Made by a program: the position numbers and the translations under genes
In this document: positions 14,098 to 20,956 of the stretch, one piece after another
How the letters are laid out: each line of letters starts with the position of its first letter
Numbering within the stretch: position 1 is the stretch's first letter
The notes under the pieces: model-generated
Seen by the model: the letters and a program-made list of their open reading frames with translations, nothing else
What the model was told of the DNA's origin: nothing
Database searches by the model: none
Assembly (NCBI GenBank): GCA_035532755.1
Contig: DATKQI010000040.1
Span: forward strand, 1-32,917
Direction: 5' to 3'
DNA from: DATKQI01 sp035532755
GTDB taxonomy: Bacteria > Pseudomonadota > Alphaproteobacteria > Acetobacterales > Acetobacteraceae
DNA length: 32,917 nt

Positions 14098-15753
14098 TCA
14101 GGCGAAATGCGCCCCAGCCAGGAAGACCTGGGAAATGGCCGTCGGCTGCACCCCCTTCAGATTTTTCACCGTCACGCAGAGCTGGTTGTAGAAATAACCG
14201 AAGATGATCGGCGTCTCGTCCAGCAGCAGCGTCTCGATCTTGCCGGAGACCGCCTGCTGGGATTGCAGGTCGAGCGCGCCGACGTAATCGGCGACCAGCT
14301 TGTCGTAGGCCGGGTTCTTGAAATGCGCGGCGTTCCAGGTGCCCCCGCTCAGCAGCGGGGCGGCCAGGAACACGTTGGGCACGCCGCGATGGCCGTAATC
14401 GGTGATGCCCATCTCGGAATCGAGCCAGTCGGACTGGCCGAACACCGCTTTTCCGTAATAGGCGCTCTGGCTTTCGACCTTCAGGGTGATGTCGATGCCG
14501 ACCTGCTTGGCGAAATTCTGCACCAGCACCGCGTAATCCGGAATCTCGATGTATTTCTCGGTGGTCAGCGTCACCGGGAAGCCCTTGCCCACGCCGGCGG
14601 CTTCGAGAAGCTGTTTGGCCTGCCGCAGATCCTCGTGGCGCTGCGGAACGGTCTTGTTGGTGGAGGGGAACACGGGGGCGAACGGGCTGTCGTTGCCGAG
14701 CGAGGCCCGCCCCTGGAACAGACCGCGCACAAGGTTCGGCCGGTTCAGCGTGAGCGCCACCGCCCGGCGCACCCGCTTGTCCTTGAAATGCCCCATATCG
14801 TTGCGCATATGCAATTGTTCGTGGCCGCTGCCTTTCAGCGACAGGATGGCATAGGACGGATCGTGCAGCAGCGCCTGGCTGCCCTGCACCGCGATCTGCA
14901 CGATCAGATCGACCTGCCGCCCCTGCAGCGCCAGCACCTGCGATTGCAGATCTGCGTAGAAGGTGAATTCGGTGCGATCGGGCAGCGCCTTCTTGCCCCA
15001 GTAGGCATCGTTGCGCACGAAGCTCGCGCCGACCTTGGCCGTATACTTGTCGAACTTGAACGGCCCCGTGCCGATGAACGTCTTGTCGTAACCGCCGTTG
15101 TAATCCTTGGGCAGAATGATGCAGTTGTAGTTGTCGGACGAAACGTAATACGGAAAGTTGCCGTTGGGTGCGTCGAGATGGAAGGCGACGGTATAGTCAT
15201 CGACCTTCTTCGTATTGCCGACTTTCAGCACGCCCTTGAACGCCGACAGGGCGTTGGAGGCGTTCTTCGGGTTGGCCAGCCGGTCGATGGTCGCCACCAC
15301 ATCATCGGCCGTCATCGCCTGACCGTTGTGGAACTTCACGCCCTGGCGCAGCTTGAACGTCCAGACCGTGCCATCCTTGTTGGGCGACCAGCTTTCGGCG
15401 AGGCAGGGGCGCAGGCGCAGGTCAGGGCCGTCAATCGCCAGGAACTCGCCGGTCTGCATCAGCAGGCACAGCCCGCCGACATCGCCGGTGGTGACCGGAT
15501 CGACCGCGCCCGCCGGCACCAGGATCGCCACGCGCACCGTACCGCCCGCCGCGGCCCGGGCGGAGTGGATGGGCAGAGCCCCCACCGCGCCGGCAATGCC
15601 GCCGATCAGCGGTGCGGCCATGCCCAGCACGCTGCCGCGCTGGAGAAAGCTGCGGCGGTCGATACGCCCGGCCAGGAACTCGTCGATCACGTGGTTCTCC
15701 ACGTCGCTCGCGGAGCGGCGCAGCGCCTCAGTCACCTTGTCGGTCTTCTTCAC
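14098..15753 (-). CDS. ABC transporter solute-binding protein, family 5 (peptide/nickel type), Tat-exported
   Basis: This 551-residue periplasmic receptor belongs to the SBP_bac_5 family. A hydrophilic N-terminal stretch of about 30 residues precedes a clear twin-arginine motif, DRRSFLQRG (R33, R34). A hydrophobic segment and likely cleavage after SARA (about residue 67) follow. The mature protein shows the family landmarks: LAESWSPNKDGTVWTFKLRQGVKFHNG, TADDVVATIDR, GTGPFKFDKY and VRRAVALTLNR. The folded-export route suggests folding or cofactor binding in the cytoplasm before export, though Tat signals are widespread in this family. It starts at GTG 15753 with AAGGAA upstream and is the first gene of the importer operon. 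The ligand is unknown. Confidence 0.94.
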   Translation of the reverse strand: MKKTDKVTEALRRSASDVENHVIDEFLAGRIDRRSFLQRGSVLGMAAPLIGGIAGAVGALPIHSARAAAGGTVRVAILVPAGAVDPVTTGDVGGLCLLMQTGEFLAIDGPDLRLRPCLAESWSPNKDGTVWTFKLRQGVKFHNGQAMTADDVVATIDRLANPKNASNALSAFKGVLKVGNTKKVDDYTVAFHLDAPNGNFPYYVSSDNYNCIILPKDYNGGYDKTFIGTGPFKFDKYTAKVGASFVRNDAYWGKKALPDRTEFTFYADLQSQVLALQGRQVDLIVQIAVQGSQALLHDPSYAILSLKGSGHEQLHMRNDMGHFKDKRVRRAVALTLNRPNLVRGLFQGRASLGNDSPFAPVFPSTNKTVPQRHEDLRQAKQLLEAAGVGKGFPVTLTTEKYIEIPDYAVLVQNFAKQVGIDITLKVESQSAYYGKAVFGQSDWLDSEMGITDYGHRGVPNVFLAAPLLSGGTWNAAHFKNPAYDKLVADYVGALDLQSQQAVSGKIETLLLDETPIIFGYFYNQLCVTVKNLKGVQPTAISQVFLAGAHFA

Positions 15754-16072
15754 GGGGCAAGTTTCCTTCCTGTCTGGGGCCTGCCGGGCTGAAGTCTCAT
15801 CCGGGTTGGCATTGAAGTTTCAGGGGTCTGGTGGCGGCCGAACACGGGCACACTGCCGAGCGTTCGAATCACGCGCCCGATGACCGGAGCCGCCCAACCG
15901 GGTCTCCCCACCGGCGGCGTCGGCCCGAACAGCGAATCCTCAAGCTTTTGCAGCCCGCCGTTTACGGCTTTACCGCGGCATTCTCATGTGATCGCCGCCT
16001 CCCGTCCATACCTAACCTCGCGGCTGGCGTGCCCGGCGCGAAAGAAACTGCAGGCGTCCCCCGCCCTGCGGA
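15754..16072. other. 319-bp gap: probable promoter region of the peptide importer operon
   Basis: No gene is supported here. The operon at 14033-15753 must be transcribed from within this gap or from the desaturase upstream. I see no good -35/-10 pair. TGAAGTTTCA contains short inverted arms upstream of the binding-protein start. A small GCCG-TTTA-CGGC stem (15957-15968) lies after the desaturase and might aid termination. Both signals are weak. Confidence 0.4.
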
Positions 16073-17008
16073 TCAGCCTCCGGCGCGGGCGATCGGTGCG
16101 CGCACGGCAGGGTGCAGCGGCGCGTCGTGCGGGTGCAGCAGATAGCGGCGGAACACCTCCGCATAGCCGCGATACACAAGGCCGCCGTTGCGGGCGACGA
16201 GCGTGGCCCGGTGCCGGGCATACCATCGGGGAAGGCGGTACCAGGGGATATCCGGGCGCACATGATGCGCCACGTGCAAATTGTTGAACAGGAACAACAG
16301 GCTGAAAAACCCGGCGTTTTCCACGATGGCGGTGCGGCGGCCCACATCGTCGGCCGCGCGATGCTCCGCGTAGGAGCGAACGAGCGACAGGGCGGTGCCC
16401 GGATAGACGAAGAAGGCGATATAGCCCAGCAAGCTCATCCGGCAGACGCCGATGACCCAGACCAGAACCAGCGCGTCCGCCACTGCATGGGCAGCCCACA
16501 TCCGGGCGTGCCGGAAATCCCCCTGCGCCATGGCCTTCGCTTCAAGCCAGAAGAAACGGCCGATGGTCCAGGCCGGCCCGATCAGCAATCGCCCCAGCAG
16601 CGTGGCCTGCGCCCGTACCAGCCGCCGCCCGGGCGCACCCAGGTCCCGCCAGAGCTGCTCGGTCCAGTAGTAGGATTCGGGATCATCGAACGGATCGGTC
16701 AGCCGTGCATCGCGATGATGCTGCAAGTGCGAGAGGCGATAGAAGCTGAACGGCAGCCACAATGCGAGCGGCGGCATGACAAGCGCCTGGTTGACCCTGC
16801 GCCAGCAGGTGGGATGGCCATGGATCGCCTCGTGCTGCAAGGAGCCGTGCCAGGCGATCACCACCGCCCCGGCCGGCAGCAGCACCCACCAGGGCAGGGC
16901 CGCATGGAACCAAGTCAGCGCCAGCCAGCCCCCGTAGATCACCGCCGCCAGCGCAATTGTCTGCCATTCCACAACCGGGTGACCCGCCTCTGCCCGAACG
17001 CTCGACAT
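16073..17008 (-). CDS. Membrane fatty acid desaturase family protein
   Basis: This 311-residue integral membrane di-iron enzyme belongs to the fatty-acid desaturase superfamily, which also contains carotenoid ketolases and hydroxylases. All three His boxes are present: HEAIH (59-63), HLQHH (94-98) and HVAHH (245-249), with H216 in SYAEHR as a likely further ligand. Hydrophobic segments lie around residues 15-55, 75-90, 165-210 and 225-245. The ATG at 17008 is preferred over a GTG six bases earlier because GGAG sits five bases before it. The gene diverges from the PhnD-like gene across a 112-bp promoter region. The reaction (lipid desaturation or another C-H oxidation) cannot be settled from sequence. 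Confidence 0.88.
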   Translation of the reverse strand: MSSVRAEAGHPVVEWQTIALAAVIYGGWLALTWFHAALPWWVLLPAGAVVIAWHGSLQHEAIHGHPTCWRRVNQALVMPPLALWLPFSFYRLSHLQHHRDARLTDPFDDPESYYWTEQLWRDLGAPGRRLVRAQATLLGRLLIGPAWTIGRFFWLEAKAMAQGDFRHARMWAAHAVADALVLVWVIGVCRMSLLGYIAFFVYPGTALSLVRSYAEHRAADDVGRRTAIVENAGFFSLLFLFNNLHVAHHVRPDIPWYRLPRWYARHRATLVARNGGLVYRGYAEVFRRYLLHPHDAPLHPAVRAPIARAGG

Positions 17009-17022
17009 CGCCACTCCGTCTG

Positions 17023-17069
17023 TGTTGATTCAACCGTCAACATTATCCTTGTGCCGGTTCCGACACAAG
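17023..17069. promoter_or_regulatory. Candidate operator cluster in a divergent promoter region
   Basis: GTTGA-T-TCAAC (17024-17034) is an 11-base near-perfect palindrome, followed two bases later by another TCAAC (17037-17041). TGTTGA and TCAACA also pair across 17023-17042. A second inverted repeat, CTTGTG (17048-17053) with CACAAG (17064-17069), lies next to it. All sit between the divergent desaturase and PhnD-like genes. Repeats are seen; regulator and role are unknown. Confidence 0.4.
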
Positions 17070-17120
17070 ATTATCCGGGCAGCCAACAGAGCGGATGGAA
17101 GGGAATATCTGGTAGTGACG

Positions 17121-17966
17121 ATGGAGACGGCGCAAACAGAGGTGGTCCCATCCCGGACGCTCGGGGCGGCAAGCCTCGGCATGTATGATTTCGCACCGCT
17201 CACCGCCGCGAATGACGCGCTTTGGGCCGCGCTGCGCCCATTGCTGGCCGAAACCGGCCTGACCTGGATTCCCGCCGGGTTGGACCGGGCACGCGAACTG
17301 CATGACATCTGGCGCGATCCGCGGCTGCTGCTGGCGCAGACCTGCGGCTTCCCGCTGATGACATCCCTGGCCGGCCGGCCCAGCCTGGTGGCAACTCCCT
17401 GCTATGACCTGCCGGGGTGTGACGGCCCCCTGCACCGCAGCTTCGTGGTCGTGCGCGCCTCCGATCCGGCCGGCGACCTGGAGAGCACACGCGGCCGCAC
17501 GGTCGCGATCAACGCGCCCGACAGCAATTCGGGCATGAATCTGTTGCGCGCAATGGTCGCCCCGCTCGCGCGGTCCGGGCGTTTCTTCGATGCCGTGCGG
17601 TTTACCGGCGGGCATCTTGCAAGCATTGCCGCGGTACGCACCGGCGCGACCGATGTCGCCGCGATCGACTGCGTCACCCACGGCCTGCTGGCCCGGCACG
17701 ATCCGGCACAGCTTCAAGGCACCCGGATCATCGCCGAAACACCGCCTGTCCCCGGCCTGCCACTGATTTCCCGGCCGGATGCGCCGCCCGCGATGCTCGG
17801 CTCCCTGCGCGATGCACTGGCCGCCGTAGCCACATCCCCGGCCGGCGCCGCCGCCTGCGGCACGCTCGCGCTGGCCGGGTTCGCCGTGCTGCCGCTTTCG
17901 GCCTATCGCTTGGTCATCGATCTCGCCAAAAAGGCGGCCGCCTTCGGATACGACGTGATCGCCTGA
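17121..17966 (+). CDS. PhnD-like phosphate/phosphonate-type substrate-binding protein without a signal peptide
   Basis: This 281-residue protein has the periplasmic-binding-protein type 2 fold of the PhnD/SsuA/transferrin group. Recognisable stretches are LGMYDFAPLTAANDALWAALRP, LAQTCGFPLMTSLAG, the RGRTVAINAPDSNSGMNLLRAMV strand-loop-helix, FTGGHLASIAAVRTGATDVAAIDCV and LPLISRPDAPPAML. These match a family often annotated as a phosphate/phosphonate ABC binding protein. There is no signal peptide with the ATG at 17121. A longer frame from 17022 also adds no hydrophobic leader. No ABC permease or ATPase of this type lies nearby. It may therefore be a cytoplasmic ligand sensor or enzyme-like protein. 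GGAAGGGA lies about 15 bases upstream of the ATG, so the GTG at 17115 is an alternative start. Confidence 0.82.
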   Translation: METAQTEVVPSRTLGAASLGMYDFAPLTAANDALWAALRPLLAETGLTWIPAGLDRARELHDIWRDPRLLLAQTCGFPLMTSLAGRPSLVATPCYDLPGCDGPLHRSFVVVRASDPAGDLESTRGRTVAINAPDSNSGMNLLRAMVAPLARSGRFFDAVRFTGGHLASIAAVRTGATDVAAIDCVTHGLLARHDPAQLQGTRIIAETPPVPGLPLISRPDAPPAMLGSLRDALAAVATSPAGAAACGTLALAGFAVLPLSAYRLVIDLAKKAAAFGYDVIA

Positions 17967-17975
17967 GTCGCCGCT

Positions 17976-19466
17976 TCAGCGTCCGCCACCCCAATAGGCT
18001 TCCAACCGTTCGGCGACCGCCGCCAGATCGAAGATCGCCGTGCCCTCGCGGCCGATCGGCAGGGCTGGCAGCAGATGGGCGTAAAGCGGCTGCACCCCCG
18101 CACCCAGCCGCGCCGGATCGAGCCCGCGCCGGTGGATCGCCCAGGCCGCGCAGACCGCCTCGGCCGTGACCACGGTCCAGGCTGCGCGGAGCAGTTGCAC
18201 TGTTTCGCCGACGGCGACCGGGGCATTGCCCGCCACGTCCTCCACCCCGTCATCCACCTGCCCGCGAAAGCCGAGCGTGGCGGGGTGCGCACGCTGCAGC
18301 ACGGCCCCTAGCGCGGCGGCGCCGATATGGCCCAGGTTCAGGAACTGCACGCCGCCAACCGCGCCGCCTTCCGCGGCAAGACCCGTCGGCAGACCCGAGA
18401 AGGCAGGCCATTGCAACTTGTGGATCCGCTCCCCGGCCGCCTCGATCATCTTGGCGAAGGACAGGCGCAACGCGTCCAGCGCCACGGCCAGCAGCGTGGT
18501 CTCCATGTTGCCATGGGAGATCACGCGCCCGGTCGGCAGGTCGATCATCGGGTTGTCGCAGATCGCGGCCAGTTCCTGCGTCCAGATGCCTTCCGCCCAA
18601 TCCAGCGCGGCAGCGGCGGCACCGTTGATCTGCGGCACGCAACGAAAGCTCAGCGGGTCCTGGAGGAAGCGCGATGTACCGGGCTGCCACAGCGCGCTGT
18701 CGGCGAGCGCGGCCAGAAGCCGGGCGCCGGTCGCGATCTGTCCGGCTTGGCCGCGCGCCTGATGTACGGTGTCGCTCCAGGCGCCGGGGTTGCCGCGGAA
18801 GCCTTCGAGCGTCAACGCCGCTACGAGGGTGGCCGCGTCCAGCAGCCGGCGCGCGTCCGCCAGCGCCAGCGCGCCCTGGCTCAGGGTGAGCGCGTTGGAA
18901 TTCATCAGCGACAATGCTTCCTTGGCGAACAGCCCATCCAGCGGCTGCGGCCCCGCCCCGCCCGGGCCGATACCGGCGCGGCCGATCAGCGGCACCGCGA
19001 GCTGGCTCATCGCCACGATGTCCGATGCGCCCACCGACGAACCGAGCTTGGCGCCCGGCAGATCGTTCGCGTTCAGCCGGGCCAGAAGGCTGTCCACCGT
19101 AATCGGGCGGATGCCGGAGCGGCCGGTGGCGTAGAGTGCGAGCTGGATCAGCAGCGCCCCGCGCACGACATCCGCCGGCGCCGTCTCGCCGGGCGCGCAG
19201 GTCGCGTGCGCGGTGATCAGACGCGGGTTGTAGGCTGCGATTGCCGCGGGATCGACCGCAAAGTCCTTCTGGCTGCCCACGCCGGTGGTGATGCCATAGG
19301 CCGGCACCCGCTCCTCCACCAGCCGGTCCACCACCGCGCGCGCCGCCGCGACGCGCGCCCGTGCAGACGGATCAAGGATCACCGGCGCGGCATGACGAGC
19401 CACACGCTCCACCGCATCCAGCGTGAGCGGGACGGACCCGATGACCAAGGGAGGCTGTGGCGACAT
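17976..19466 (-). CDS. Aromatic amino acid lyase (histidine ammonia-lyase-like) with altered MIO triad
   Basis: This 496-residue protein belongs to the HAL/PAL family, whose members eliminate ammonia from His, Phe or Tyr using the self-formed MIO group made from Ala-Ser-Gly. Family landmarks are present: Y57 in YGITTGVGS, the region GSSVGASDIVAMSQLA (142-157), N189 in KEALSLMNS, QDPLSFRCVPQ (269-279, R275) and CDNPMID. The triad here reads A147-S148-D149, with Asp where Gly is nearly universal. Canonical MIO formation is therefore doubtful. The start at ATG 19466 has AGGA about nine bases upstream; the frame reaching 19895 is antisense to ntrX and was rejected. The gene lies 92 bases downstream of ntrX on the same strand and converges on the PhnD-like gene with a nine-base gap. 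No hutU, hutI or hutG is nearby. Confidence 0.87.
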   Translation of the reverse strand: MSPQPPLVIGSVPLTLDAVERVARHAAPVILDPSARARVAAARAVVDRLVEERVPAYGITTGVGSQKDFAVDPAAIAAYNPRLITAHATCAPGETAPADVVRGALLIQLALYATGRSGIRPITVDSLLARLNANDLPGAKLGSSVGASDIVAMSQLAVPLIGRAGIGPGGAGPQPLDGLFAKEALSLMNSNALTLSQGALALADARRLLDAATLVAALTLEGFRGNPGAWSDTVHQARGQAGQIATGARLLAALADSALWQPGTSRFLQDPLSFRCVPQINGAAAAALDWAEGIWTQELAAICDNPMIDLPTGRVISHGNMETTLLAVALDALRLSFAKMIEAAGERIHKLQWPAFSGLPTGLAAEGGAVGGVQFLNLGHIGAAALGAVLQRAHPATLGFRGQVDDGVEDVAGNAPVAVGETVQLLRAAWTVVTAEAVCAAWAIHRRGLDPARLGAGVQPLYAHLLPALPIGREGTAIFDLAAVAERLEAYWGGGR

Positions 19467-19558
19467 GGAGGGATCCTGCGGATCGGTGTGGGGAAGGAAT
19501 GGCGCGGGAATGTTCCGGAACCTGCACGCTGCTGAACAGGGATGGCGGCGCGTAGCTC

Positions 19559-20956
19559 CTATGCGCCGCCGCGCTCCTCCCCGGTCACGCCGAGCTGCTT
19601 CAGCTTCCGGTGCAGCGCGCTGCGTTCCATGCCCACGAAGGTCGCGGTGCGACTGATGTTGCCGCCGAACCGCAGCAGTTGCGCCTGAAGGTACTGGATC
19701 TCGAACAGATCGCGCGCCTCGCGCAGCGGCAGGCTCATGATGTCCGCCGAGGGGTCGAGCGCGAGCAGCCGCGGAGCATGGGCGCCGATCTCCGGCGGCA
19801 GCATCTCCGCGTGGATCGGGTCGGCCGGGTCGCCGGTGGCCATGATCAGCAGCCAGTCGATCAGGTTGCGCAACTGCCGCACATTCCCGGGCCACTCGTA
19901 GCCTTGCAACGCGGCGATGGCATCCGCGGCGAGTTCCCGCATCGGAATCCCGGAATGCCCCGCGGAACGGGTGAGGAAATGCGTGGCGAGCGCCGGCACA
20001 TCCTCGCGCCGCTCCGCGAGGCTCGGCACGCGCAACGGCACCACCGCCAGACGGTAGAACAGATCCTCCCGGAAACGCCCGGCCGCGATCTCTGCTTGCA
20101 GGTCGCGCGTGGTGGTGGCGATCACCCGCACATCAACCTTCACCCGCGCCGCACCTCCCAGCCGTTCGAACGTCTGGTCCTGCAAGGCGCGGACGATCTT
20201 GCCCTGGGTCTCCAGCGGCATGTCGCTCACCCCGTCCAGCAGCAGGGTGCCGCCATGCGCCCGCTCCAGTACGCCGGCCCGGCGTGGCTCCCGCGCCGGA
20301 TCGGGGCCTGCCTCCACGCCGAACAGCTCCTCCTCGAACCGGGCCGGGTTCAGCGTGGCGCAGTTCAGTGCCACGAAAGGGCCGTCCGCGCGGCGGGAAC
20401 GCGCATGGATCATCCGTGCGGCCACCTCCTTGCCCACTCCCGCCGCGCCCGAGAGCAGCACGCGCGAGCCCGTCGGCGCCACTCGGTCGATCGCCCCGCG
20501 CAGGGTCGTGATCGCCGGGCTGTCTCCGGTCAACTCCGTCTCCGCCCCCGCGCGCAGGCGCAATTCAGCGATCTCGGAGGCCAGCCGCGCCGCTTCCAGC
20601 GCGCGGCGGACGATCAGCAGCAGCCGATCCGACTTGAACGGCTTCTCGATGAAATCGTATGCCCCATGCTGGATCGCGGTGACCGCCATCTCGATCGTGC
20701 CGTGGCCGGAAATCATCACCACCGGCACCTGCGGCTCCTCGCCGCGCAAAGCCTCCAGAATGCCGAGGCCGTCGAGCTTCGAACCGCGCAGCCACACATC
20801 CAGGATCACGAGACTGGGGCGGCGGACGCGGAATGCCGCCAGTGCCGAATCCGAATCGCCGGCTTCGCGCGTTTCGTAACCTTCGTCGCGCAGGATGCCG
20901 TCGATCAGCATCCGGATGTCGGGCTCGTCGTCAACGACCAGGATCTCAGATGGCAT
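19559..20956 (-). CDS. ntrX: Nitrogen assimilation response regulator NtrX
   Basis: This 465-residue cytoplasmic regulator is the partner of NtrY. It has a receiver domain (D9, D10, phosphoacceptor D53 in LVILDVWL, K105 in EKPFK) and an AAA+ domain with Walker A GAAGVGKE (170-177). The C-terminal Fis-type helix-turn-helix contains GGNISRTATFVGMERSALHRKLK. The sigma54-contact loop GAFTGA is absent, as is usual for alphaproteobacterial NtrX. In Walker B the sequence is LLLDGVSD (238-245), with G242 where the family normally has the catalytic Glu, so ATP hydrolysis may be lost. The start overlaps the end of ntrY by 11 bases. It is the last gene of the dusB-ntrBC-ntrYX block. Confidence 0.95.
   Translation of the reverse strand: MPSEILVVDDEPDIRMLIDGILRDEGYETREAGDSDSALAAFRVRRPSLVILDVWLRGSKLDGLGILEALRGEEPQVPVVMISGHGTIEMAVTAIQHGAYDFIEKPFKSDRLLLIVRRALEAARLASEIAELRLRAGAETELTGDSPAITTLRGAIDRVAPTGSRVLLSGAAGVGKEVAARMIHARSRRADGPFVALNCATLNPARFEEELFGVEAGPDPAREPRRAGVLERAHGGTLLLDGVSDMPLETQGKIVRALQDQTFERLGGAARVKVDVRVIATTTRDLQAEIAAGRFREDLFYRLAVVPLRVPSLAERREDVPALATHFLTRSAGHSGIPMRELAADAIAALQGYEWPGNVRQLRNLIDWLLIMATGDPADPIHAEMLPPEIGAHAPRLLALDPSADIMSLPLREARDLFEIQYLQAQLLRFGGNISRTATFVGMERSALHRKLKQLGVTGEERGGA

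Noticed and set aside
12022..15792. Long plus-strand frames opposite the peptide importer genes (up to 612 codons)
   Set aside because: They mirror well-supported minus-strand genes and are rich in Arg, His and Gln, the typical antisense pattern of high-GC coding DNA.
15850..15890. GTTCGAATC resembling a tRNA T-loop
   Set aside because: Flanking bases do not form the 5-bp T stem, and no acceptor or anticodon arm can be placed around it.
19507..19522. GGAA-TG-TTCC-GGAA-CC short palindromes between ntrX and the lyase gene
   Set aside because: GTTCCGGAAC is a perfect 10-mer palindrome, but there is no U-tract or promoter context to give it a role.
19467..19895. N-terminal extension of the lyase frame
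   Set aside because: It is antisense to ntrX and low in protein-like character; the ATG at 19466 begins the real family homology and has a ribosome site.
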